A program made the position numbers and the translations under genes. A stretch of 64,000 bases of DNA from RCIO01 sp965232405. GTDB lineage: Bacteria > Pseudomonadota > Alphaproteobacteria > Rhizobiales > Rhizobiaceae. The notes beneath the pieces are model-generated. The model did not search any database. It saw only the letters and a list, made by a program, of their open reading frames with translations, and was not told where the DNA came from. The stretch's first letter is position 1. Every line of letters starts with the position of its first letter. Of this stretch, positions 52,402 to 60,964 are shown in pieces. Where the stretch lies: positions 1,798,001 to 1,862,000 of the forward strand of contig OZ246966.1 of NCBI GenBank assembly GCA_965232405.1, given 5' to 3'.

Positions 52402-52878
52402 TCACGATCCCGCGATCATGGCATTCCAGCGCTCAGTCAGCGCGGCGTAGCCGTCGTCGGGTTGCCCGTCCCAGCAGGGCTCGTCATCCCCGATTGCCAC
52501 GAAGGACTGTTTCGACCCGGTCCAGATATGGCCCGCCGGAACGAGCCAGGACGTATCGTCCAGAGTGCCCGCCTTGATGTTCACCTGATCGCTGCCTGCT
52601 GTGCCATGCACGATGCGCACGCCGCAATCGGGACAGAACCAGCCTTCACGGCGTTTGCCGGAATCCGACTGCCGGGTGAAACAGGCCATCTCGCCGTCGA
52701 TTTCAAGGTCGGCGCGCCTTAGCCGCAGTGATTCCCCGAAAGCGCTGGAGGTGTGGCGCTGGCACTCGGTGCAGTGGCACAAATAGAAGACCAAGGGTTT
52801 CCCGGTGATCCGGTAGCGTACCTTGCCGCACTGGCAGCCGCCGGCGATCGGCAGTGTGGGCAGCGTGATGGTTTTCAT
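52402..52878 (-). CDS. GFA (glutathione-dependent formaldehyde-activating) family protein
   Basis: A 158-residue zinc protein with the GFA/CENP-V fold. The cysteines appear as GGCQCGKVRY, CHCTECQR and CPDCGVRI. The family name comes from glutathione-dependent formaldehyde activation, but most members have no proven activity. ATG 52878 follows GAGG. It is divergent from yebC (86 nt). Confidence 0.87.
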   Translation of the reverse strand: MKTITLPTLPIAGGCQCGKVRYRITGKPLVFYLCHCTECQRHTSSAFGESLRLRRADLEIDGEMACFTRQSDSGKRREGWFCPDCGVRIVHGTAGSDQVNIKAGTLDDTSWLVPAGHIWTGSKQSFVAIGDDEPCWDGQPDDGYAALTERWNAMIAGS

Positions 52879-52964
52879 GCAGGCCTCGCGCTTCTGGACG
52901 TGATCGGGCATTTTCACTATAAGGCGCGCCGTTTCCGACAACACAGAATTTTCCAAGGACCACC

Positions 52965-53714
52965 ATGGCCGGCCATTCCCAATTCAAGAACATCATGCAC
53001 CGCAAGGGGCGGCAGGATGCGGCGCGCTCCAAGATGTTCTCCAAGCTGGCGCGCGAGATCACCGTTGCAGCCAAGATGGGCGCGCCCGATCCGGACATGA
53101 ACCCGCGCCTGCGGCTGGCGATCCAGAACGCCAAGGCGCAGTCGATGCCCAAGGACAACATCCAGCGCGCCATCAACAAGGCGTCGGGCGGCGACAGCGA
53201 GAACTATGAGGAAGTGCGCTACGAGGGTTACGGGCCGGGAGGCGTGGCGGTCATCGTTGAGGCACTGACCGACAACCGCAACCGCACCGCGTCCAATGTG
53301 CGCGCGGCCTTCACCAAGTCAGGCGGTGCGCTGGGCGAAACCGGATCGGTGGCCTTCATGTTCGACCGCGTGGGCGAAATCATCTACCCGGCCGACGCAG
53401 CAACCGCTGACGCCGCGATGGAAGCGGCGATCGAAGCCGGTGCCGAGGATGTCGAATCCGACGAGAATGGCCACGTGATCAGCTGTGCATTCGAGGACAT
53501 TGGCGACGTCACAACAGCGCTGGAAGGCGCGCTCGGGGAGGCAGAATCGGTCAAGACCATCTGGCGGCCGCAGACGTCGACGCCGGTGGACGAAGAGAGG
53601 GCGCAGTCGATCCTCCGGCTGATCGCCGTCCTCGACGACGACGATGACGTGCAGAACGTCTACGCCAATTTCGAAGTCGACGACGAGACGATGGCGAAGC
53701 TGAGCGCTGCCTGA
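52965..53714 (+). CDS. yebC: YebC/PmpR family protein
   Basis: A 249-residue YebC-type protein. The N-terminus MAGHSQFKNIMHRKGRQDA and the IQRAINKASGG and YEGYGPGGVAVIVEALTDN segments are diagnostic. Members are described both as DNA-binding regulators and as factors that relieve ribosome stalling. In many alphaproteobacteria it adjoins ruvC; here ruv genes are not in the window. A palindromic repeat follows at 53743. Confidence 0.94.
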   Translation: MAGHSQFKNIMHRKGRQDAARSKMFSKLAREITVAAKMGAPDPDMNPRLRLAIQNAKAQSMPKDNIQRAINKASGGDSENYEEVRYEGYGPGGVAVIVEALTDNRNRTASNVRAAFTKSGGALGETGSVAFMFDRVGEIIYPADAATADAAMEAAIEAGAEDVESDENGHVISCAFEDIGDVTTALEGALGEAESVKTIWRPQTSTPVDEERAQSILRLIAVLDDDDDVQNVYANFEVDDETMAKLSAA

Positions 53715-53742
53715 TAGAGAACGGTCTTCCGCTCTTTGTTTC

Positions 53743-53789
53743 AGCATGATCTTTCCCGAAAACCGGTGTCCACCTTTTGGGATCATGCT
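53743..53789. repeat. RIME-like palindromic intergenic repeat, copy 1
   Basis: AGCATGATC (53743-53751) and GATCATGCT (53781-53789) flank a CCCGAAAACCGGTG core. This resembles the short palindromic repeats scattered in rhizobial intergenic regions. It lies 15 nt before the SelW-like start. A diverged second copy is at 54718. Confidence 0.7.
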
Positions 53790-53803
53790 CCGGGAGAAGA
53801 ACC

Positions 53804-54088
53804 GTGTCCGAACAAGCCGCGCCACGCATCGTCATCACCTTCTGCGTCCAGTGCCACTGGCATATCCGCTCCGGCTGGATGGCGCAGGAACTGTTCTCGA
53901 CGTTTGGCACGCAAATCGGTGAAATCGCGCTCGTGCCAGGCGAAAGCGGCGCTTTCCGAATCACCTGCGGCGACGAACTGATCTGGGAGCGCGTTCGTGA
54001 CGACGGTTTTCCCGACATCAAGGTGCTGAAGCAGCGCGTGCGCGACTGCGTCGAACCCGGTCGCGATCTCGGCCATGTCGACCGCTGA
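53804..54088 (+). CDS. SelT/SelW/SelH-family (Rdx) thioredoxin-fold protein
   Basis: A 94-residue protein with the CxxC-type redox motif FCVQCHWHIR near the N-terminus, the place where selenoproteins W/T have CxxU. Here it is cysteine. FSTFGTQIGEIALVPGESGAF matches bacterial Rdx proteins. Its thiol partner is unknown. GTG 53804 has a good ribosome site (GGGAG). It overlaps the next gene by 14 nt. Confidence 0.88.
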   Translation: MSEQAAPRIVITFCVQCHWHIRSGWMAQELFSTFGTQIGEIALVPGESGAFRITCGDELIWERVRDDGFPDIKVLKQRVRDCVEPGRDLGHVDR

Positions 54089-54659
54089 GACGCCGGCTGG
54101 CGTGATCATGCGCGCGGCAGGCCGGGCCGACATTCACGCGATCACCGAAATCTACGCAGACGCCGTTCGCAATGGCACAGCGAGCTACGAGCTTGAGCCG
54201 CCCTCCGAAACCGAGATGGCAGCCCGTTTCGAGGCATTGGAAAAGGGCGGCTATCCGTATCTGGTGGCCGAACTGGATGGTGGCGTGGCTGGTTATGCCT
54301 ATGCGGGGCCGTTTCGGCCCCGGCCCGCATACCGGTTCATTGTGGAAGATTCCATTTACATTGCACCCGCCGCGCGCGGCCGCGGGTTGGGCGCGCTGCT
54401 TCTGGCGCGGTTGATTGAAGAGGCGACCACGCTCGGCTTTCGCCAGATGATCGCGGTGATCGGCGACGGCAAAGCGGAAAGCGCATCGGTTCGGCTGCAC
54501 AGGAAGATGGGATTTGCCGACAGTGGCCGGCTGATCGGGTCCGGCTACAAGCACGACCGGTGGCTGGATACGGTTTTCATGCAGCTTGCCATGAACGGTG
54601 GGACCGCATCCGCTCCCGATCCGCAATCATTGCCCGAACGTCGCTTCCGCGGCGAGTAG
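54075..54659 (+). CDS. GNAT acetyltransferase, phosphinothricin-acetyltransferase-like
   Basis: A 194-residue GNAT with the PAT-like pattern: IYADAVRNGTASYELEPPSE near the N-terminus, the acetyl-CoA loop ARGRGLGALLL (about 95-105) and SVRLHRKMGFADSGRL. Chromosomal PAT-like enzymes often acetylate methionine sulfone or related compounds; the substrate here is not known. The start lies within the SelW-like gene. Confidence 0.87.
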   Translation: MSTAETPAGVIMRAAGRADIHAITEIYADAVRNGTASYELEPPSETEMAARFEALEKGGYPYLVAELDGGVAGYAYAGPFRPRPAYRFIVEDSIYIAPAARGRGLGALLLARLIEEATTLGFRQMIAVIGDGKAESASVRLHRKMGFADSGRLIGSGYKHDRWLDTVFMQLAMNGGTASAPDPQSLPERRFRGE

Positions 54660-54717
54660 TGTCTCAAGCGTGGAGCTCGTGAAATCGTGTGCTCCGCTCT
54701 AGATTCCTATTTTTGTC

Positions 54718-54762
54718 GCATGTCGTTGTCCCGAAACCGGTGCCCACTTTCGGGCGACATGC
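54718..54762. repeat. RIME-like palindromic intergenic repeat, copy 2
   Basis: GCATGTCG (54718-54725) and CGACATGC (54755-54762) flank a core TCCCGAAACCGGTGCCCACTT that matches copy 1 at 53743. It lies between two convergent genes and directly abuts the DUF2794 stop, so it may also form a bidirectional hairpin. Confidence 0.7.
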
Positions 54763-54763
54763 T

Positions 54764-55150
54764 TTAGGCCTTCACCAGCCGCAGATTGCGATCGAACACG
54801 CCGAGTACGCGCGTCAGTTCGTGTCCGCGCTTGAGTATCTGACCCGATGCCGAAACCACCGAATAGGCACCCTGGCGGTTTCTCAGTTTAGGCGTCTTGG
54901 TGATGCTGAACATCGGCACCTCGCTGGTGCGGCGAAAGACCGAGAAAACGGCTTGGTCCTTGAGGTGGTCGATTGCGTAGTCGCGCCATTCGCCGGCGGC
55001 GACCATCATGCCGTATACGCGCAATATCTGATCGAGTTCGCGCCGATTGAATGTTACCGGGAGGTCATACCGCTCGCGTCTTGCTTCGCTGAGCGGTATG
55101 GGTATCGAAGAATCGTCCTTACCCTCCGCAGCGCCGCCTCCATCCGTCAT
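54764..55150 (-). CDS. DUF2794 family protein
   Basis: A 128-residue protein of the alphaproteobacterial DUF2794 family (PVTFNRRELDQILRVYGMMVAAGEWRDYAID, and TPKLRNRQGAYSVVSASGQ; landmarks at about 32-62 and 85-103). Function is unknown. ATG 55150 is preceded by AAAGG. Its start is divergent from the RNA candidate at 55347. Confidence 0.85.
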   Translation of the reverse strand: MTDGGGAAEGKDDSSIPIPLSEARRERYDLPVTFNRRELDQILRVYGMMVAAGEWRDYAIDHLKDQAVFSVFRRTSEVPMFSITKTPKLRNRQGAYSVVSASGQILKRGHELTRVLGVFDRNLRLVKA

Positions 55151-55346
55151 CCCGAACACCTTTCGTTACAATTCGATGACAAGGTTTGCGCGTCAGTGTG
55201 CGAATTGCAAGAGTTTGGCGCTGTTCCCGGGCCAATCAGGGTGTCATTCACAAAGCGCCACAGGCTGTTTGATTTGGTGATGGCACTGCCACATTGTTGC
55301 CTCGAAGCGACCAATCTCACGCCTCAATGTCCCACGAACATCCCTC
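55151..55346. promoter_or_regulatory. Divergent region between DUF2794 and the RNA candidate
   Basis: No coding sequence was found here. It should hold the DUF2794 promoter (minus) and, if the RNA is real, a plus-strand promoter. A weak candidate is TTGATT, 17-nt spacer, CATTGT at about 55271-55299. Confidence 0.35.
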
Positions 55347-55510
55347 TCGTTGCCTGAGACGGTTCGGTTCGATTTCGGCTCCGAAACCCCAAGCCCCCCG
55401 CCCACGGGGCCTTGTCGGACCGAACCAACTCCGGGACCCCCGGAGATCTCGGGTCAGACGATCCCAAAGCAAGACCGGTTCCGCCAAATGGCTGGAGCCG
55501 GTTTTTCTTT
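55347..55510 (+). ncRNA. Candidate structured small RNA with intrinsic terminator
   Basis: No protein gene lies on the plus strand here, yet the sequence folds very regularly by eye. P1 pairs 55347-55359 with 55447-55461 (13 pairs, two single-base bulges). P2 pairs 55361-55371 with 55416-55426 (11 pairs, one G-U) and encloses P3 (55373-55377 with 55382-55386) and P4 (55391-55397 with 55406-55413). P5 pairs 55429-55435 with 55439-55445 (7 pairs). A terminator hairpin (55474-55502) with a T-rich tail (55502-55510) follows. I could not match it to SRP RNA, tmRNA, RNase P or 6S. The 5' end is unknown. Confidence 0.65.
55474..55510 (+). terminator. Orphan rho-independent terminator
   Basis: ACCGGTTCCGCC (55474-55485) pairs with GGCTGGAGCCGGT (55490-55502) with one bulge, followed by TTTTTCTTT. 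It is oriented for plus-strand transcription, but the only plus-strand protein gene upstream ends at 54659, beyond a minus-strand gene. It therefore most likely ends the RNA candidate. Confidence 0.85.
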
Positions 55511-55541
55511 GTGGATTGTCGGAACGACAACCGGCGGCGAA

Positions 55542-56300
55542 TCAGCCGGACGGGAACATCACCATCGTGGCGCCGAGTATCGCGCCCGGAAGGCCATTCG
55601 CGGTGGTTTCCTGCAACAGAACTGCACAACCACCCGAGCCTTTGCCCGCGATTTCGCTCATCGGCAGTTCGAACCGCGTGGCCACTCCCTTCCAGACGCC
55701 GACGGTCTGAAAGTTGGTGACGGCATTGTGGTAGGTCAGTTTCTTGCCGCGGTTTTCGCCGCGCTTGACGTCAATCGTGTGGGCGGCGTCGAAATTGACC
55801 AGCACAACATGCGCCTTGCTGTTGCCGGTCAGGCTTTCGCCGGCCTCGATCACGATGTTCTCGCCGGCATAGCTGGCCGACAATTCAACGGTCAGCCCCT
55901 CGGGCGTGTCGACGCGATCGTCGATTGCATTGGCGACCGCGGCCCGGCGCGACCCGGCCATATGGGTGCGGCCGTTGACGATCATCTGCGGCGTGTAGAC
56001 CGAGCTGGCGCCGAAGGAGCGGCCATAGGCGCGCTGCCGCGCCGTGTTTTCCGCGCTGGCCAGCGTGTCGCGCCAGCCAAGATAGTCCCAGTAATCGACA
56101 TGGTAGGCGAGAGCGACGATATCGCCCCGGCCGACCAGATCACCAAGAAAGGCGTCCGCCGGCGGACATGAGCTGCAGCCCTGGCTGGTGAACAGCTCGA
56201 CCACGGCAATCGGCTTTCCCTGCTCTTCGGCCGTGGAAGCGGAAGAAGCGACAGCGAACGGGAGCGCCGCTGCCAGCAAGAGGATCGATCGCCGAATCAT
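55542..56300 (-). CDS. DUF1223 thioredoxin-like exported protein
   Basis: A 252-residue exported protein with a signal peptide (about 1-24). The mature N-terminus has VVELFTSQGCSSCPPAD, a thioredoxin-like CxxC motif, and YHVDYWDYLGWRD. It matches DUF1223, often described as a secreted thioredoxin-like protein; a role in periplasmic thiol chemistry is inferred. It is convergent with the RNA candidate, whose terminator lies 32 nt from its stop. Confidence 0.87.
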   Translation of the reverse strand: MIRRSILLLAAALPFAVASSASTAEEQGKPIAVVELFTSQGCSSCPPADAFLGDLVGRGDIVALAYHVDYWDYLGWRDTLASAENTARQRAYGRSFGASSVYTPQMIVNGRTHMAGSRRAAVANAIDDRVDTPEGLTVELSASYAGENIVIEAGESLTGNSKAHVVLVNFDAAHTIDVKRGENRGKKLTYHNAVTNFQTVGVWKGVATRFELPMSEIAGKGSGGCAVLLQETTANGLPGAILGATMVMFPSG

Positions 56301-56453
56301 CGTCTATCAGACTGCCTGTGTAGCCAATTTGCCCGTTGGGCCCTGTTCCCGATTGCAAAATAGGCCTCGCACAGGCTCAATCGGAAGTCACGTTGCGGTG
56401 AGAGATTTCACGATTTTGGACACTTGAATGTCCAGTGCGCAAATAGCCGGTTT

Positions 56454-57134
56454 TCAGACCGGCGTCGGGCGATGGCCGAATATGGCCGAGCCGACACGCA
56501 CTTCAGTGGCGCCGAAGGCAATCGCCGTCTCGAAATCACCGGACATGCCCATCGACAGGCGTTTGACGCCAGCCTCGCGCGCGAGCTTCTCCAAAAGCGC
56601 GAAATGCGGTCCTGGATTCTCGTCGAATGGCGGAATGCACATCAGCCCGGCGATTTCCAGCCCGTGCTGCGACCGGCACCTTTCGACGAAGGCGACGGCT
56701 TCGCGCGGATCGATACCGGCCTTCTGTTCCTCCAGGCCCGTATTGACCTGCACATAAAGTCCCGGCCGGCGATCCTGCCTGCGCATCTCCTTTGCCAGTT
56801 CAGCGGCGATCTTCTCGCGGTCGACCGTCTCAATCACGTCGAACTGCGCCACGGCCTCTTTCGCCTTGTTGGACTGCAAGGGGCCAATAAGGTGCAGTTC
56901 GATGTCGGGAAACTCGCTCTTGAGCTCCGGCCACTTGCCTTGCGCCTCCTGAACCCGGTTTTCACCGAAGACACGCTGACCGGCTTCAATGACCGGACGG
57001 ATGGAACCCGCGTCGAAGGTCTTCGATACGGCGACGAGCCGCACGGATCCTGCATCGCGCGCCGCTTCTTTCTCTGCCGATGCGATTTGCGCAAGTACCG
57101 CATTCAAGCCGGCTACCGCCGCCACGTCAGTCAT
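56454..57134 (-). CDS. PLP homeostasis protein YggS
   Basis: A 226-residue fold-type III PLP-binding protein without catalytic activity, involved in vitamin B6 and amino-acid homeostasis. The PLP lysine is in RLVAVSKTF and HLIGPLQSNKAKEAV, GLMCIPPF and LSMGMSGDFETAIAFGATEVRVG are diagnostic. ATG 57134 is preceded by GGAG. It is divergent from leuS, as usual in rhizobia. Confidence 0.94.
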   Translation of the reverse strand: MTDVAAVAGLNAVLAQIASAEKEAARDAGSVRLVAVSKTFDAGSIRPVIEAGQRVFGENRVQEAQGKWPELKSEFPDIELHLIGPLQSNKAKEAVAQFDVIETVDREKIAAELAKEMRRQDRRPGLYVQVNTGLEEQKAGIDPREAVAFVERCRSQHGLEIAGLMCIPPFDENPGPHFALLEKLAREAGVKRLSMGMSGDFETAIAFGATEVRVGSAIFGHRPTPV

Positions 57135-57240
57135 GTTCTGCTCCATGTCGCAGCCAGCGGCTCACAGTTGACGCTTCGGCGAAAGCGTGGTGAAGGTCCG
57201 CGGCGCAATTTCCGGCACTTTCTGGTTTGAAAATACCCTG

Positions 57241-59874
57241 ATGGCAACAGAACGATACAATCCGCGTGTGTCCGAGCCCAAATGGCAGAAGGCCTGGGCC
57301 GACGCCAAGCTATTCGAGACCGCAAATGACGATCCGCGACCGAAATATTATGTGCTGGAGATGTTCCCCTATCCGTCCGGTCGCATCCATATGGGCCATG
57401 TGCGGAACTACACGATGGGTGATGTCGTCGCGCGGTTTCAGCGTGCCCGGGGGTTCAACGTTCTGCATCCGATGGGCTGGGACGCGTTCGGCCTGCCGGC
57501 AGAGAACGCTGCGCGCGACAACAAGGTGAACCCGCGCGACTGGACTTACGCAAACATCGACACGATGAAGGGCCAGCTGAAAACGATGGGCCTGTCGCTC
57601 GACTGGTCGCGCGAATTCGCCACCTGCGATCCGGACTATTACCGACATCAGCAGAAGATGTTCCTGGATTTCTGGAATGCCGGGCTGGTCGAACGCAAGA
57701 CGGCCAAGGTCAATTGGGACCCGGTCGACATGACGGTGCTCGCCAACGAGCAGGTGATCGACGGAAAGGGCTGGCGCTCCGGTGCGCCGGTGGAACAGCG
57801 CGACCTGACGCAGTGGTTTTTCAAGATCACATCGATGAGCCAGGAATTGCTGGACGGTCTGGATACGCTGGACAAGTGGCCGGAGAAGGTCCGGATCATG
57901 CAGGAGAACTGGATCGGCCGATCCGAAGGCCTGCAGATCCGCTGGCCGCTGGACCCGGCAACTGCGCCCGAGGGTGAAACCGAGCTTGAGGTCTATACGA
58001 CCCGGCCCGACACGATTTTCGGCGCTTCGTTCATGGCTGTGGCCGCCGACCACCCGTTGGCGAAAAAAGCCGCCGAAGCCAATCCGGAACTTGCGGCCTT
58101 CATCGCCGAGGTGAAGCGCATGGGCACGTCGGCAGCGGCACTGGAAACGGCTGAGAAGAAAGGCTTCGACACCGGCGTGCGGGTGGTTCACCCGTTCGAC
58201 GAAAACTGGACGCTGCCGGTCTATGTCGCCAATTTCGTTCTGATGGAATATGGCACCGGAGCGATTTTCGGCTGTCCGTCAGGCGACCAGCGCGACCTCG
58301 ACTTCGCCAACAAATACGGCCTGCCGGTCATTCCTGTGGTGATGCCGAAAGACGCTGATGCGGCGACGTTCCAGATCATCGACGAGGCCTATACGGACGA
58401 TGGCGTGATGATCAATTCGCGCTTTCTGGATGGCATGTCGCCAGAGTCTGCGTTCAACGATGTCGCCGACCGGCTGGAACAGGTGCGCGCCGGCAACAGG
58501 CCGATGGCGGAGCGCAAGGTACAGTTCCGTCTGCGCGACTGGCTGATCTCGCGCCAGAGGTTCTGGGGCTGCCCGATCCCCGTGATCCACTGCGAAAGCT
58601 GCGGCGCGCAACCTGCACCCGAAAGCGAATTGCCGATCCGTCTGCCGGATGATGTGACGTTCGACAAGCCGGGCAATCCGCTCGACCACCATCCAACGTG
58701 GAAACACACCGCCTGCCCCAAATGCGGCGGCGATGCGCGGCGTGACACCGACACGATGGACACGTTTGTCGATTCGTCCTGGTATTTTGCCCGCTTCACC
58801 GATCCGTGGAACGAGGCCCAACCGACGACGCTGGACTATGTCGACGGCGACAATGGCTGGCTGCCGGTCAAGCAATATATCGGCGGCATCGAGCACGCGA
58901 TCCTGCATCTGCTTTATTCGCGCTTCTTCGTGCGGGCGATGAAGGCGACCGGCCATGTGAACGCCATCGAGGAGCCGTTCGAGGGCATGTTCACACAGGG
59001 CATGGTCGTGCATGAGACCTACAAGGGGCCGTCCGGTTACGTGACCCCGGCCGAGGTAAAGATCGAGGAGGCGGACGGCGGACGCAAGGCGACGCTGCTT
59101 GAGACCGGCGAGGCACTGCAGATCGGCCCGATCGAGAAGATGTCCAAGTCGCGCAAGAACGTTGTCGATCCCGACGACATCATCGCATCCTACGGGGCCG
59201 ATACTGCGCGCTGGTTCATGCTGTCGGATTCGCCACCCGAGCGCGACGTGATCTGGACGGAAGCCGGCGTCGAGGGTGCACACCGCTTCGTGCAGCGCGT
59301 ATGGCGGCTGGTGTCGGAAGCAGCGCCTGCGCTGAAAAACAAGACGGCGCGGACGGCGACCGAGGGCGATGCGCTGGCGATATCGCGCGCGGCCCACAAG
59401 ACGCTGAAAGCGGTTGGCGAGGATATCGAGAGGCTGGGCTTCAACCGCGCGGTCGCACGTCTTTACGAACTGGCCAATACGCTGCAGCCGCAGCTGAACC
59501 ATGCCGCCGCCGGCAAGGCCGACGCGGCGATGCTTGGCGCGCTGCGCGAGGCGCTGGAATTCTTCATTGCGATGATGGCGCCAATGATGCCTCATCTGGC
59601 CGAGGAATGCTGGCAGACGCTGGGCGGAAAGGGATTGGCTGCCGAATGGCCGTGGCCGGACTATGAGGCCGCTCTCACCGTCGACGACGAAGTGACCTAT
59701 CCGGTGCAGATCAACGGCAAGAAGCGAGCCGAACTGACGATTTCGCGCAATGCCGACAAGGCGGCCGTGGAAGAGGCGGCTCTTGCCCTTGATGCAGTCC
59801 TGAAGGCGCTTGACGGTGGCGCGCCGCGCAAGGTCATCGTCGTGCCGCAAAGGATCGTCAACGTCGTCGTCTAA
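57241..59874 (+). CDS. leuS: Leucyl-tRNA synthetase
   Basis: A class I synthetase of 877 residues. The HIGH motif is PYPSGRIHMGH (43-53) and KMSKS is at 633-637. The CP1 editing domain (about 220-420) contains TTRPDTIFGASF. ATG 57241 gives the normal length; the in-frame GTG upstream is unlikely. In related genomes lptE and holA follow; here neither does, and an acyltransferase gene comes 181 nt later. Confidence 0.96.
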   Translation: MATERYNPRVSEPKWQKAWADAKLFETANDDPRPKYYVLEMFPYPSGRIHMGHVRNYTMGDVVARFQRARGFNVLHPMGWDAFGLPAENAARDNKVNPRDWTYANIDTMKGQLKTMGLSLDWSREFATCDPDYYRHQQKMFLDFWNAGLVERKTAKVNWDPVDMTVLANEQVIDGKGWRSGAPVEQRDLTQWFFKITSMSQELLDGLDTLDKWPEKVRIMQENWIGRSEGLQIRWPLDPATAPEGETELEVYTTRPDTIFGASFMAVAADHPLAKKAAEANPELAAFIAEVKRMGTSAAALETAEKKGFDTGVRVVHPFDENWTLPVYVANFVLMEYGTGAIFGCPSGDQRDLDFANKYGLPVIPVVMPKDADAATFQIIDEAYTDDGVMINSRFLDGMSPESAFNDVADRLEQVRAGNRPMAERKVQFRLRDWLISRQRFWGCPIPVIHCESCGAQPAPESELPIRLPDDVTFDKPGNPLDHHPTWKHTACPKCGGDARRDTDTMDTFVDSSWYFARFTDPWNEAQPTTLDYVDGDNGWLPVKQYIGGIEHAILHLLYSRFFVRAMKATGHVNAIEEPFEGMFTQGMVVHETYKGPSGYVTPAEVKIEEADGGRKATLLETGEALQIGPIEKMSKSRKNVVDPDDIIASYGADTARWFMLSDSPPERDVIWTEAGVEGAHRFVQRVWRLVSEAAPALKNKTARTATEGDALAISRAAHKTLKAVGEDIERLGFNRAVARLYELANTLQPQLNHAAAGKADAAMLGALREALEFFIAMMAPMMPHLAEECWQTLGGKGLAAEWPWPDYEAALTVDDEVTYPVQINGKKRAELTISRNADKAAVEEAALALDAVLKALDGGAPRKVIVVPQRIVNVVV

Positions 59875-60055
59875 GTGGCCGGCGGCCTTGTAGCCTATTG
59901 TACGCCGGCTGATTCGAACCGTGGCGCGGGCCTTGTGCCCGGAGGGATGTTGCGCCCCACAGCGATGTAGCTGTCCCGTCAGCACCGGCGGCCGGTGTCA
60001 TTTTCGCGTCACGCAAATCACGCAGTAAACGTCGCATCAAGGAGCCCGTTTCCTG

Positions 60056-60964
60056 ATGGACTACCGCACGATGCCTTCGACTTTCGCCGATCTGATCACG
60101 ACAAGGCTTCTGCCGCGCGATCTGACGCATGACGACAAGCATGTTGTAGACCAGCTGATTGCGGAACGGGCTGTCGGCCTGTCATCGCATCCTCTGTGGC
60201 CGTTGATGCGGCCCCTGCTCTACCGGTTCCTGCATTATTCCGCCGCCGTGCGCATGGCCGATGAAATTGCGCCGCTGACGGGCCGCGGCGTTCTCGACTA
60301 TGTCAGCCAGCTGCTGTCGCTCGATATTCAGGTGACAGGAACAGAGCACATACCCGCCAAGGGCGGATTCATCCTTGCGTGCAGCCACCCTACCGGCATT
60401 GCCGATGCTATCGCCGCATTCGATGTGCTCAAGTCGAAACGCAGCGACATAGCGATATTCGCCAATCGCGATGCGCTCAGGGTCAATCCGCGCCTCGGCG
60501 ACATGCTCATTCCGGTTGAATGGCGCGCCGGCGAAAAGTCACATGCCAAGAGCCGGGTGACGCTCGAAAAGACGGCTCGCGCATTTGCCGACCAACGCGC
60601 GATCATGCTGTTTCCGTCGGGCCGGATCGCCTTTTGGGACAAGGACCATGTCGAGGAGCGGCCGTGGCAGACCACAGCAATTGCGCTGGCGCGCCGCTAC
60701 CAGGTGCCGATCGTGCCGGTCAGCATGACATCGCGCAATTCGTGGCTGTTCTACTTCGTATCGCCGCGCAGCACCGAACTGCGGGACATGACGGTGTTTC
60801 ACGAGCTGCTCAACAAGAAACACAAGCGATTTGCGCTCAATGTCGGCAAGTCTGTGATGCCCGAGGTGCTCGAAGGCGATGTGGTCGATCTCACGCGCAG
60901 GCTCCAGCACCACACGGTGAACGTGCTGCGTGACGACCCGCAGGCGGAATTCAGGCCCAACTAG
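60056..60964 (+). CDS. Lysophospholipid acyltransferase family protein
   Basis: A 302-residue PlsC-like acyltransferase. The catalytic block is in CSHPTGIADAIAAFD (His and Asp five apart, a HX5D variant), followed by FANRDALRVNP and LFPSGRIAFW as acceptor-binding segments. It probably acylates a lysophospholipid or ornithine-lipid precursor at the inner membrane; the acceptor is unknown. It overlaps the convergent hydratase gene by 4 nt. Confidence 0.82.
   Translation: MDYRTMPSTFADLITTRLLPRDLTHDDKHVVDQLIAERAVGLSSHPLWPLMRPLLYRFLHYSAAVRMADEIAPLTGRGVLDYVSQLLSLDIQVTGTEHIPAKGGFILACSHPTGIADAIAAFDVLKSKRSDIAIFANRDALRVNPRLGDMLIPVEWRAGEKSHAKSRVTLEKTARAFADQRAIMLFPSGRIAFWDKDHVEERPWQTTAIALARRYQVPIVPVSMTSRNSWLFYFVSPRSTELRDMTVFHELLNKKHKRFALNVGKSVMPEVLEGDVVDLTRRLQHHTVNVLRDDPQAEFRPN

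Noticed and set aside
55350..56171. Long plus-strand reading frame (273 codons) over the RNA candidate and DUF1223
   Set aside because: It is the antisense shadow of DUF1223, whose minus-strand product has a signal peptide and CxxC motif; the plus-strand product resembles nothing.
59875..60055. lptE expected after leuS
   Set aside because: The gap is only 181 nt and has no reading frame resembling a lipoprotein.
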